From NCBI GenBank assembly GCA_027459565.1, contig DAIDIA010000021.1:1-6596 (forward strand): a DNA stretch of 6,596 nt, given 5' to 3'. Of the stretch, positions 1 through 6,596 are shown one piece after another; the stretch's first letter is position 1; every line of letters starts with the position of its first letter. This stretch comes from Acidimicrobiaceae bacterium. Its GTDB lineage: Bacteria; Actinomycetota; Acidimicrobiia; Acidimicrobiales; Bog-793. The position numbers and the translations under genes were made by a program. A model generated the notes under the pieces. That model ran no database searches. It was not told the DNA's origin and saw nothing but the letters and a program-made list of their open reading frames with translations.

Positions 1-410
1 GCACCCATCAACATCGCCCCTGCTCCACTGACCAGCGCAAGGATGTAGTACTCCACGCCGCGGATACCCTCGTTCTCGAGGTATCCGGTCGCGAGCATCG
101 GCGCGACGATCAGGATCGACGAGACCAGCACCATCAGAAACACCGAGAAGCCGTCGACGTTGACGATCTGGGCGACCGCCTGAAACGGACCGCCCTTGGT
201 CACATCGTGCCAGAGGACCAGCGACGCGACGAGCGACGCTGTCCCGATACCCATCGTCAGCCCCGCATAGGTGGTGGTCGCGAAATCCTTCGGGATCACC
301 GCCACGAGTCCGAGCATGACCAGCATCCCGCCGAGCACGATCAGTTCCGGCAGGATCGCGGTGTAGTTGACCACCGGTAGGGCAAATGCGCTCGCCAGCA
401 CCGCAATCAC
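1..410 (-). CDS. nuoN: NADH-quinone oxidoreductase subunit N (NuoN), 3' end missing
   Basis: NuoN (ND2 family) is the third antiporter-like proton channel, next to NuoK. The window holds only its first 136 complete codons. The frame is open to position 1, and a complete NuoN is usually 450-500 residues. The translation starts MIAVLASAFALPVVNYTAIL and runs on as PELIVLGGMLVMLG, then IVNVDGFSVFLMVLVSSILI near residue 82-101 and VEYYILALVSGAGAMLMG at 119-136. These match the family pattern PEL-hydrophobic, DGF and EYY-L-GAMLM. Hydrophobic segments fall at about 18-40, 47-66, 87-107 and 120-136. The proposed start is GTG at 410-408, giving a GTGA overlap with the nuoM stop. GGAAGG at 419-414 is only 3 bases from it. 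A second GTG at codon 4 would be 12 bases away, so the exact start is not settled. The channel lysines and glutamates lie further downstream and cannot be checked here. Confidence 0.93.
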   Translation of the reverse strand, partial: MIAVLASAFALPVVNYTAILPELIVLGGMLVMLGLVAVIPKDFATTTYAGLTMGIGTASLVASLVLWHDVTKGGPFQAVAQIVNVDGFSVFLMVLVSSILIVAPMLATGYLENEGIRGVEYYILALVSGAGAMLMG

Positions 411-1999
411 TTCCCTTCCATGGGTGACAACGCATTCACGGTCGAGGAACCGGTCGACTGGACCTGATGGACATGGGCGATGAGCTGGTTCACACTCGGC
501 TCAATGCGATCGAGCACCGGCTTGGGATAGACGCCGAGGAACACGATGAGCACGATGAGCGGCACGAGCACGAGACGCTCACGGGTCGATACATCACGAA
601 AGGGAACCGCGTCGGAGTCTGCGTCGCGGCTGCCATGGAAGACCTGCTGGAAGGCCCAGAGCATGTAGACAGCCGAGACGACGACACCCAGAATCGACAC
701 AACCGCCCACCAGCGATGGGCAGAGAACGTACCCGCGAGGATGAGGAACTCCCCCACGAAGCCATTGAGCCCGGGAACGCCAATCGACGCGAGCATCACG
801 AGGGTGAAGATTCCCGCCATTACCGGTGCGCAGTTCTGGAGACCGCGAAGCCTTGGGATCTCGAATGTCCCGGTCCTGCGAAAGATCATCGCGATCAGGA
901 GGAAGAGCGCCGCGGTGTACAGACCATGATTCATCATCTCGACGACTGCGCCGCTCACGGACTGACCGGTGAGCGCGAACGCCCCGATCACGATGAACCC
1001 CATGTGCGAGAGCGAGGAGAAGGCGACGAGTCGCTTCAGGTCGCGCTGTCTCGCCGCAACCATTGCGCCGTAGATGATGCCGATGACGCCGAGGGTCAGA
1101 AATACGGGGGCAAGCATGATCGTCGCGTGGGGAAACAACTCGAGGTCAAACCTGACGATTCCATAGGTGCCGAGCTTGGCCATCACACCACCGAGGATGA
1201 TCGAAGCCGAGGCAGGAGCCTCCGCATAGGCATCGGGAGACCAGGTGTGGAACGGCCAGATCGGAGCCTTGACCGCGAAGGCGAAGGTGAACGCGAGCAT
1301 CAAGAGGACGCCCTCGGTTCCGCTCACGTGGGTATGCACGAGCGAGCGGATGTCGAAGGTCAGGACACCCGTCTGGTTCTGGTGCATGAACGCAAGTGCG
1401 ATCGCCCCCACGAGCAGGAACGCCGAGCCGAGGAAGGTGTACACGAAGAACTTCATCGCTGCCCGGTTTCTGCCCTCGTGGCCCCAGTTGACCATCAAGA
1501 AGTAGATCGGAATCAGCGTCGCCTCGAAGAACAAGAAGAACATCAGGAGGTCGAGCGAGAGAAAACTTCCTAGGCATCCCGCCTCGAGCAGCAGCATCCA
1601 GACGGAGAACGACTTCGCGTTCTGGCGCGCGTTCGCACCCGCGAGCACAAGGGGAAAGAGCAGCGAGGTCAGTGCCACGAGAAAGAGCGAGATCCCGTCG
1701 ACACCGACGGTCCACGAGATCCCGAGGCCCGGTGCCCACATATGGTTCGAGAGCATCTGATAGCTGCCATCGGCACTCCGGAAGAGATCGATCACCGCTG
1801 CGGTGATGCCGAGCACGGCGATCGCGGCCGCGAGCGTTACCGCACGGATGAGTCGCCTCGCGTCCCTCGGAATCGCCGCCACGAGCACCGCCGCGAAAAC
1901 CGGCACGAGGATGATCGCCGTCAGGAATGGGAATGCATGCTGCTGGGCGGCGATGCCAGACATCTGGGTAGCCATCACAAGGGACGCGTGACCCATCAC
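407..1999 (-). CDS. nuoM: NADH-quinone oxidoreductase subunit M (NuoM)
   Basis: NuoM (ND4 family) is the middle antiporter-like proton channel of complex I. From the GTG at 1999 it has 530 residues, against about 509 in E. coli. Family residues are visible: E159 (FFLFFEATLIPIYFLM), K244 (AFAVKAPIWPFHTWSPDAYA), K275 (GGVMAKLGTYG), H331 (AFSSLSHMGFIVIG), H358 (EMMNHGLYTAALFLL) and E417 (PGLNGFVGEFLILAG). They correspond to the E. coli glutamate and lysine positions essential for pumping. About 13-14 hydrophobic segments are spread along the chain, and the last 35 residues are polar. The start is uncertain. GTG at 1999 overlaps the nuoL TGA as GTGA, ATG at 1996 makes a TGATG junction, and ATGs at codons 9 and 13 are also possible. 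None has a clear ribosome site, only a weak GGG before the first. The first two starts differ by one residue. The stop, TGA at 409-407, overlaps the nuoN start. Confidence 0.98.
   Translation of the reverse strand: MMGHASLVMATQMSGIAAQQHAFPFLTAIILVPVFAAVLVAAIPRDARRLIRAVTLAAAIAVLGITAAVIDLFRSADGSYQMLSNHMWAPGLGISWTVGVDGISLFLVALTSLLFPLVLAGANARQNAKSFSVWMLLLEAGCLGSFLSLDLLMFFLFFEATLIPIYFLMVNWGHEGRNRAAMKFFVYTFLGSAFLLVGAIALAFMHQNQTGVLTFDIRSLVHTHVSGTEGVLLMLAFTFAFAVKAPIWPFHTWSPDAYAEAPASASIILGGVMAKLGTYGIVRFDLELFPHATIMLAPVFLTLGVIGIIYGAMVAARQRDLKRLVAFSSLSHMGFIVIGAFALTGQSVSGAVVEMMNHGLYTAALFLLIAMIFRRTGTFEIPRLRGLQNCAPVMAGIFTLVMLASIGVPGLNGFVGEFLILAGTFSAHRWWAVVSILGVVVSAVYMLWAFQQVFHGSRDADSDAVPFRDVSTRERLVLVPLIVLIVFLGVYPKPVLDRIEPSVNQLIAHVHQVQSTGSSTVNALSPMEGK
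414..419 (-). promoter_or_regulatory. Probable ribosome-binding site of nuoN
   Basis: GGAAGG on the minus strand within the last codons of nuoM (encoding Met-Glu-Gly-Lys). It is 3 bases from the GTG at 410, which is tight, and 12 from the GTG at codon 4, which is long. It shows that initiation occurs here but does not choose between the two. Confidence 0.45.
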
Positions 2000-3882
2000 A
2001 GACCCGACCGAATCATGAAATAGGCGACCATGACCACAAGTCCGACGATGATCACGAGCGCGTAGGAGCGCACGTACCCGGTCTGGACGCGGCGCAGCTT
2101 CGAAGCTCCGACTTTGAACAGACCGGCGACTCCATTCACGGCTCCGTCGATGATCTGACGATCAACGATCGTTGCACCAAAGAGCGCGAGGGCACTTGAG
2201 GGACGGGCGATGAAGCGGTCTATCGATGCGTCGAGAAACCACGCCATGGAGAGAAAACGCGGTTCGAGGGCCGGGCGGTTCACGGTATTCCTCCAGAGTG
2301 CGAGCGCCATTGTCGCGCCACCGATCGCGAACACCGCGTCGGCGATACCGAAGAGCCACAGCTGCAGTGTCGAATCGGTGTTGTGCAACTGACTTGCCCC
2401 GACGACGGGAGCGAGCCAGGACTCGAGGAAGGTGAGATGCGAACCGAACGGCAGATTGATGAGCCCGCCGAAACTCGCCAGCACGGCGAGGACGATCAGC
2501 GGCATGCTCATCGTCCACCCCGCGTCGTGGGGATGAAGCGATCCCTCCCCGGTCTCTTTCCAGCGCGGCTCTCCAAAGAAGACAAGCAGGTACTGTCGGC
2601 CCATGTAGTACGCGGTGAGTATCGCGGTGAACGCCCCCACGACCCAGAGCGCCGGACTCACGACCCACGCGTTCGACAGGACGTCGCCCTTCGCCCAGAA
2701 CCCCGAGAAGGGAGGCACTCCGGCAATCGAGAGCCAGCCGATGAAGAACGTTGCGGAGGTCAGTGGCATCAACGCGCGTAGTGAACCCATCTTCTTGATG
2801 TCCTGCTCGTCGCCCATCGCGTGGATCACCGAACCGGACCCAAGGAAGAGCAGTGCCTTGTAGAAGGCGTGCGTCAACATGAGAAAGATCGCCGCGTCAT
2901 ATGCCCCGCAACCAACGGCAAGGAACATGTAGCCGAGCTGCGAGACCGTCGAATAGGCAAGCACCTTCTTGATGTCGGTCTGTGCACAGCCGATGGTCGC
3001 GGCGATGAACGCCGTCGCCACGCCGATCCAGGCAATCACGTGGCCCGCGTCGGGCGCAAGGTGAAGGATCGGACTCACGCGGCACATGAGGTAGACGCCG
3101 GCGGTCACCATCGTCGCGGCGTGGATCAGCGCGGAGACCGGCGTGGGACCCTCCATCGCGTCCGCGAGCCAGGGAAAGAGTGGAAGTTGCGCCGACTTTC
3201 CCGCGGCCCCGACGAAGAGCAGCAGGGAGACAGCGGCGAGATCGACGGACGAGAGCGATGAAAGGCGCGAGAAGATCGTCGTGAAGGTCAGGCTGTGCGT
3301 CTTGTCGATGAGGAGGAACAGCGCCAGCAGGAAGCCACCGTCTCCGACGCGGTTGTAGATCATCGCCTTCTTCCCGGCGCTCGCCGCCGAAGGGCGGGTG
3401 AACCAGAAGGCGATCAGGAAGTAAGAGCAGACGCCGACGCCCTCCCATCCGAGAAATGTGATCAGGAGGTTCTCCCCGAGAACCAGCATCAGCATTGAGA
3501 AGACAAACAGGTTGAGGTACAAGAAGAACTTCGGGAACTGTTCGTCGTGTTCCATGTAACCGACGGAATAACAGTGGATCAACGCGCTGATGCCCGTGAT
3601 GAACATCGCCATGGTGAGCGAGAGCGGATCGACCTGGATTCCAACGCCGATCGACAGTTGACCTGCAGTGAGCCAGGTGAACCAGTTCTCGACGTGCAGT
3701 CGCGCGCTCGCGGGCTCGGCGGCGACGCTTGCAAAGACAAGGACCGTGACGATGAAACTCGCCAGCACCATCAGGGTCGCTATCCATCCCGCCATGGGAT
3801 TGCCGATTCTTCGGCCAAATGCCGCAAGGATCAAGAATCCGACAAGCGGGAAGAGTGGGATGAGAAATGAGGAGTGAATCAC
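1996..3882 (-). CDS. nuoL: NADH-quinone oxidoreductase subunit L (NuoL)
   Basis: NuoL (ND5 family) is the distal antiporter-like proton channel of complex I and carries the long lateral helix that runs along the membrane arm. It has 628 residues; E. coli NuoL has 613. The start is a GTG at 3882. There is no in-frame ATG near it, an in-frame TGA lies upstream at 3903-3901, and the translation MIHSSFLIPLFPLVGF fits the family N-terminus. The only purine run is AAGGG at 3901-3897, 14 bases away, so initiation may rely on coupling with nuoK. Residues matching E. coli functional positions are visible: E147 (FLGWEGVGVCSYFLIAFW), D181 (NRVGDGGF), K229 (AAGKSAQLPLFPWLADAMEG), H254 (ALIHAATMVTAGVY), H338 and K342 (LTHAFYKALLFL), and K398/D400 (GFWAKGD). 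About residues 543-600 fit the lateral helix and 602-624 (ALVIIVGLVVMVAYFMI) the final membrane anchor. The gene is intact. Its TGA overlaps the start of nuoM. Confidence 0.98.
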   Translation of the reverse strand: MIHSSFLIPLFPLVGFLILAAFGRRIGNPMAGWIATLMVLASFIVTVLVFASVAAEPASARLHVENWFTWLTAGQLSIGVGIQVDPLSLTMAMFITGISALIHCYSVGYMEHDEQFPKFFLYLNLFVFSMLMLVLGENLLITFLGWEGVGVCSYFLIAFWFTRPSAASAGKKAMIYNRVGDGGFLLALFLLIDKTHSLTFTTIFSRLSSLSSVDLAAVSLLLFVGAAGKSAQLPLFPWLADAMEGPTPVSALIHAATMVTAGVYLMCRVSPILHLAPDAGHVIAWIGVATAFIAATIGCAQTDIKKVLAYSTVSQLGYMFLAVGCGAYDAAIFLMLTHAFYKALLFLGSGSVIHAMGDEQDIKKMGSLRALMPLTSATFFIGWLSIAGVPPFSGFWAKGDVLSNAWVVSPALWVVGAFTAILTAYYMGRQYLLVFFGEPRWKETGEGSLHPHDAGWTMSMPLIVLAVLASFGGLINLPFGSHLTFLESWLAPVVGASQLHNTDSTLQLWLFGIADAVFAIGGATMALALWRNTVNRPALEPRFLSMAWFLDASIDRFIARPSSALALFGATIVDRQIIDGAVNGVAGLFKVGASKLRRVQTGYVRSYALVIIVGLVVMVAYFMIRSGL

Positions 3883-3892
3883 AGTGATCGCG

Positions 3893-4198
3893 TCAACCCT
3901 TCAGCAGGTGCTGGTCGTCAGCGGTGGCACCGACGCGGCGTCGATAGATGGCAACAATGATCGCAAGCCCTACGACAACCTCGGCCGCGGCCACGATGAG
4001 TACGAAGAAAACGGAGATCTGTCCACCGACGTCATTGAGCACACGCGAAAAGCTCACGAAGGTGAGATTGGCTGCATTGAGCATCAGCTCGATGCACATG
4101 AACATCACGAGGATGTTGCGCCGGACGAGCATTCCGACCGCGCCGATCGTGAACAGAATCGCACCAAGCGTGAGATACCACGAGACGTTGACGGTCAT
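3893..4198 (-). CDS. nuoK: NADH-quinone oxidoreductase subunit K (NuoK)
   Basis: NuoK (ND4L family) is a three-helix subunit that forms part of the proton path between the quinone module and the antiporter-like subunits. It has 101 residues; the family norm is about 100. Three hydrophobic helices are visible at about 7-24, 29-50 and 60-84. The two buried glutamates needed for coupling in E. coli (E36 and E72) are present as E37 in RRNILVMFMCIELMLNAANL and E73 in FVLIVAAAEVVVGLAI. The tail RRRVGATADDQHLLKG is polar. The ATG at 4198-4196 overlaps the nuoJ TGA in an ATGA junction. A GGAG at 4210-4207, 8 bases upstream, is the best placed ribosome-binding site in the window and supports this start. 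The TGA stop at 3895-3893 is followed by a 10-base gap before nuoL. Confidence 0.97.
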   Translation of the reverse strand: MTVNVSWYLTLGAILFTIGAVGMLVRRNILVMFMCIELMLNAANLTFVSFSRVLNDVGGQISVFFVLIVAAAEVVVGLAIIVAIYRRRVGATADDQHLLKG

Positions 4199-4788
4199 GA
4201 CTTGAACTCCGCAGTCTCGCGATCTCGATCCGTCGAGGGGGCGTCCTCGCCATGGCGCCGACTCAACACCACAGCGCCGATCACGGCGACCACAAGAAGG
4301 GCAGAGGTGACTTCAAAGGGGAGCAGGTAGGTCGTGAACAGCGATTTACCGATCACATTGACGTTCGCACCCTGATTTCGCAGGGCTCCCGCTACCGAGG
4401 GCGCTCCGGTCGTCCAGTCGCGAGATCCCAGATAGACGATCTCGAAGAGGACGCAGATTCCTACGAGACCGGTGAAGAGTCGTTGGCCCTTGAACGTGTC
4501 GGCAAAGACAGTCTCACGACGGTCGACGCCGAGCAACATGATGACGAAGAGAAACAGCACCACCACCGCCCCGGTGTAGACGATCACCTGGACGGCCGCG
4601 AGGAACTGGGCGTCTTGTTCCACAAAGAGGACGGCGATGCCGAACAGCGTCATGACGAGCATCAGGGCGGAATGCACCGGGTTCTTGTACAGCACCACGC
4701 CGAGCGCGCCGAGGACGACGATCACCGCGGCAACGACGAAGGTGATGGAATCGGGCAGTGTCGCCGCTGCGAGAAGTCCGGACATCAT
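4195..4788 (-). CDS. nuoJ: NADH-quinone oxidoreductase subunit J (NuoJ)
   Basis: NuoJ (ND6 family) is a small membrane subunit beside NuoK and NuoH. Its third helix undergoes the pi-bulge change linked to coupling quinone reduction with proton pumping. The ATG at 4788 gives 197 residues, within the family range. The frame is open upstream, but that extension is arginine-rich sequence read across nuoI and is rejected. Two ATGs stand in tandem (4788 and 4785). GGGAAGG at 4799-4793 lies 4 bases before the first and 7 before the second, so either may be used. The first overlaps the nuoI stop as ATGA. About five hydrophobic segments are visible: residues about 14-34, 37-55, 62-87 (with VYTGAVVVLFLFVIMLLG, the most conserved ND6 stretch), 103-121 and about 148-176 (TYLLPFEVTSALLVVAVIGA). 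The last 20 or so residues (SRRHGEDAPSTDRDRETAEF) are charged and probably lie outside the membrane. The stop is TGA at 4197-4195. Confidence 0.96.
   Translation of the reverse strand: MMSGLLAAATLPDSITFVVAAVIVVLGALGVVLYKNPVHSALMLVMTLFGIAVLFVEQDAQFLAAVQVIVYTGAVVVLFLFVIMLLGVDRRETVFADTFKGQRLFTGLVGICVLFEIVYLGSRDWTTGAPSVAGALRNQGANVNVIGKSLFTTYLLPFEVTSALLVVAVIGAVVLSRRHGEDAPSTDRDRETAEFKS
4207..4210 (-). promoter_or_regulatory. Probable ribosome-binding site of nuoK
   Basis: GGAG on the minus strand, 8 bases before the nuoK ATG and inside the 3' end of nuoJ. Motif and spacing are the most conventional of all the starts in this window. Confidence 0.6.
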
Positions 4789-5468
4789 CGGACCTTCCCA
4801 CCAAAGCGAACGGGAATCTTGTTGCGCGCGACCTCTCTTATCGAGATGTTGCCGGTCTTCGCGTCGTCGCGCTTTCCGGACTGCCCGCCCTCGGGCTCGC
4901 GAACCCCATACCCGAGCTCGCCGGACCATTGGACCTCGCCCTCATAGGCGGCAGATCCCGCAGGCGAGGTCGCCCGCATCCACGCGCTCGTATAGCGGTC
5001 CTCGCCCTCGCGCCAGTCCTCCCACGGAAGATGCTGTGGTCGACCCTCGTCATCGACAACGAGTTCTTTCTTCGTGTAGATCGCATCGGCGCGCGAGGTG
5101 AACGAGAACTCGAAGAGTTTGCTCTCCGTGATCGCCTCGGTGGGGCACGCCTCGACGCACAGGTCACAGTGGATGCAGCGGAGGTAGTTGATCTCGTAGA
5201 CGAAGCCGTAGCGTTCCCCGGGAGAGGTCGGATTCTCCGGTGAGTTGTCTGCTCCGCGCACATAGATGCAGTCCGCCGGACACACCGCCGCGCAGAGCTC
5301 GCAGCCGATGCACTTCTCCATGCCGTCCTCGTAGCGGTTCAGGACGTGCCGGCCATGGAGTCTCGGAGGCTTGACGCGCTTTACCTTCGGATATTGAACC
5401 GTCACGCGCGGTTGGACGACCTGCTGAAGGCTCTGCTTGAATCCGCCGAAGAAGTTCAGTTTTGCCAT
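4785..5468 (-). CDS. nuoI: NADH-quinone oxidoreductase subunit I (NuoI), 2x[4Fe-4S] ferredoxin-type
   Basis: NuoI (TYKY/Nqo9 family) holds iron-sulfur clusters N6a and N6b, which carry electrons along the peripheral arm towards N2 and quinone. The ATG at 5468 gives 227 residues beginning MAKLNFFGGF. It follows the nuoH stop by one base and fits the family N-terminus. The frame is open further upstream, but that part is nuoH coding sequence. An AGAGGA stretch at 5486-5481 is a possible but distant (12-base) ribosome site. Two CxxCxxCxxxCP motifs are visible: C53, C56, C59, C63 and C98, C101, C104, C108. By family rule, three cysteines of each motif plus the fourth of the other bind each cluster. 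An extra cysteine, C67, sits in CPADC. The body up to about residue 150 is typical. Residues about 150-227 form a hydrophilic tail (PWEDWREGEDRY, WSGELGYGVREPEGG) that makes the protein longer than E. coli NuoI (180 residues). The TGA stop at 4787-4785 overlaps the nuoJ start. Confidence 0.98.
   Translation of the reverse strand: MAKLNFFGGFKQSLQQVVQPRVTVQYPKVKRVKPPRLHGRHVLNRYEDGMEKCIGCELCAAVCPADCIYVRGADNSPENPTSPGERYGFVYEINYLRCIHCDLCVEACPTEAITESKLFEFSFTSRADAIYTKKELVVDDEGRPQHLPWEDWREGEDRYTSAWMRATSPAGSAAYEGEVQWSGELGYGVREPEGGQSGKRDDAKTGNISIREVARNKIPVRFGGKVR
4793..4799 (-). promoter_or_regulatory. Probable ribosome-binding site of nuoJ
   Basis: GGGAAGG on the minus strand, inside the last codons of nuoI. 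It lies 4 bases before the first and 7 bases before the second of two tandem ATG codons. It supports starting NuoJ at the MMSG residues rather than at the longer open frame upstream. Spacing slightly favours the second ATG. Confidence 0.6.
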
Positions 5469-5469
5469 C

Positions 5470-6596
5470 TCAGTGCCCGATCCTCTCTTGAATCGTGGAC
5501 TCTCCCAGTGCAGCGACACGCCGCATGCGCGAGACCTTGGAGGCACGCAGGATCAGCAGATAACCAACAAGGGAGAGTCCGATCATCGCGAATCCCCAGG
5601 CGGCATTGACGAGAACTCCCGCGACGACGAGCATCCAGGCGAGCGAGAGCGGGATCAATCTCTTCCAGCCAAGCTCCATCAGCTGGTCATAGCGAAGGCG
5701 AGGAAGCGAGGCACGGATCCAGACCTGGATGTAGCAGAACACCGCGGTCTTGGCGCCGAACCAGAGAATCGGCCAGAGCCAGGTGAGGAAATGGAACCCG
5801 GGTCCGTCTGGACCCCCGAAGAACAGCGTGACGACCACGGCGGACATCGTGATCGTGTTCATGAATTCCGCGAGGAAAAAGAGTGAGAACCGAATCGAGG
5901 AGTATTCCGTATGGAATCCGCCACCGAGCTCTGACTCGCCCTCGGCAAGGTCGAAGGGCGGGCGGTTCATCTCCGCCGTCGAGGCGATGAAGAAGACGAT
6001 GAAGGGGACGATGCCGAGCCTGATGATGTTCCAGTCCCAGAGGTGCCGGGCCTGGGAGTCAACGATGGCACGAAGCGAGAGCGCGTGCGACTCGAGGACA
6101 ACGGCGATGACCGAGAGACCGAGCGCGGCCTCGTAGCTGATCATCTGTGCACTTGCACGGACCGATCCCAGCAGGGGGTACTTCGACCCCGAGCTCCAAC
6201 CGGCGAGCATCACCCCGTAGACCGCGACGGACGAGAGTGCGAGGAGGAACAGGATACCGATCGGCGGATCGGCAACCTGGAGTTCAACCGTGTGGTGCGC
6301 GATGGTGACGGTTCCGCCCACGGGAACGATGGTGAACACCAAGAATGCGGGGAGGAGCGTCAGGTAGGGAGCGAGGACGAAGACGAACCGATCCGCGCGT
6401 TCGGGAATGAGGTCCTCTTTGAAAAAGAGCTTCGTCCCGTCGGCCAGCGTCTGGAAGAGTCCGAAGGGACCGGCCCTGTTCGGGCCGATCCGTACCTGCA
6501 TTCCCGAGATTGCCTTGCGCTCGAACCAGATCATCAGCATCACCGATACGAGCAGCAGTCCAAAGGCGACGAGGGCCTTGACGAGAACGATGATGA
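5470..6596 (-). CDS. nuoH: NADH-quinone oxidoreductase subunit H (NuoH), 5' end missing
   Basis: NuoH (ND1 family) is the integral-membrane subunit that forms the inner end of the quinone-binding cavity of complex I and the start of its proton path. The reading frame stays open through the right edge of the window, so the true start lies outside. About 374 complete codons are visible, against a usual family length of roughly 325-430. Signatures seen: WFERKAISGMQVRIGPNRAG near the start, ADGTKLFFKED after it, then GSKYPLLGSVRASAQMISYE and EMNRPPFDLAEGESEL followed by FHTEYS. These are the conserved ND1 loops with the acidic residues that line the quinone cavity. Several hydrophobic membrane segments lie between and after them, and the protein ends in a short basic tail (KVSRMRRVAAL). 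The stop codon is TGA at 5472-5470, one base before the nuoI start. The first in-frame GTG and ATG in view (6543 and 6540) fall inside the first membrane segment and just before the WFERK motif, so they are not the start. Nothing suggests damage. Confidence 0.97.
   Translation of the reverse strand, partial: IIVLVKALVAFGLLLVSVMLMIWFERKAISGMQVRIGPNRAGPFGLFQTLADGTKLFFKEDLIPERADRFVFVLAPYLTLLPAFLVFTIVPVGGTVTIAHHTVELQVADPPIGILFLLALSSVAVYGVMLAGWSSGSKYPLLGSVRASAQMISYEAALGLSVIAVVLESHALSLRAIVDSQARHLWDWNIIRLGIVPFIVFFIASTAEMNRPPFDLAEGESELGGGFHTEYSSIRFSLFFLAEFMNTITMSAVVVTLFFGGPDGPGFHFLTWLWPILWFGAKTAVFCYIQVWIRASLPRLRYDQLMELGWKRLIPLSLAWMLVVAGVLVNAAWGFAMIGLSLVGYLLILRASKVSRMRRVAALGESTIQERIGH

Noticed and set aside
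543..582. A short repetitive stretch of ACGATGAGC/GCACGAGC-like units, looking like a small direct repeat
   Set aside because: On the minus strand it encodes the nuoM membrane segment LVLVPLIVLIVF, so the repetition follows from repeated Leu/Val/Ile codons.
467..1573. A 368-codon open frame on the plus strand, antisense to nuoM
   Set aside because: Its product is an implausible run of Asp, Glu, His and Arg residues, which is what the antisense reading of hydrophobic, GC-rich codons gives. It has no recognisable domain, and the nuoM frame on the other strand is unmistakable.
2897..3787. A 296-codon minus-strand open frame inside nuoL
   Set aside because: It is an alternative frame of nuoL with an Arg/Pro-rich product and no family motif. 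The nuoL frame carries all the conserved residues, and the long frame is expected from GC-rich codon bias.
4789..4929. A 47-codon N-terminal extension of nuoJ
   Set aside because: The extension is arginine-rich, overlaps conserved nuoI coding sequence and has no counterpart in the ND6 family. A purine-rich ribosome site sits just before the MMSG start.
1..6596. Possible accessory or undescribed system in or between the genes
   Set aside because: All bases except 11 (one between nuoH and nuoI, ten between nuoK and nuoL) belong to recognised nuo genes in canonical order. There is no insertion, foreign-looking segment, extra gene or unexplained noncoding stretch.

Overview
The window is one uninterrupted stretch of a respiratory complex I (NADH:quinone oxidoreductase, NDH-1) operon. 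Every gene lies on the minus strand. In transcription order (right to left) it reads nuoH (5' end outside the window), nuoI, nuoJ, nuoK, nuoL, nuoM and nuoN (3' end outside the window). This is the canonical bacterial order for the second half of the 14-gene nuo cluster. nuoA-G would be expected just beyond the right edge and the rest of nuoN beyond the left edge.

The genes are packed with almost no space between them. nuoI-nuoJ, nuoJ-nuoK, nuoL-nuoM and nuoM-nuoN share short stop/start overlaps of the ATGA or GTGA type. nuoH and nuoI are separated by one base. The only longer gap is 10 bases, between nuoK and nuoL. There is no gene-free stretch, and I see no RNA gene, mobile element, CRISPR array, internal terminator or convincing internal promoter. 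The layout implies one polycistronic mRNA with translational coupling.

The genes work as one membrane machine. NuoI carries two [4Fe-4S] clusters that pass electrons from the peripheral arm towards quinone. NuoH forms the membrane side of the quinone site. NuoJ and NuoK link the quinone site to the pumping arm. NuoL, NuoM and NuoN are the three antiporter-like proton channels. All the key charged residues I could locate in NuoH, NuoK, NuoL and NuoM, and all eight cluster cysteines in NuoI, are present, so the complex looks functional and proton-pumping.

The DNA is GC-rich (about 60% by eye), with frequent GTG starts and G/C-ending codons. The NuoI sequence (CPAD-IYV-GAD, SPGERYG-VYEINYLRC, ACPTEAIT and a long C-terminal tail) looks to me most like NuoI of Actinomycetota, perhaps Acidimicrobiia. 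That placement comes from memory of family sequences, not from a search, and is moderate to low confidence. I found no undescribed system here. The findings are small details of an otherwise ordinary housekeeping operon.
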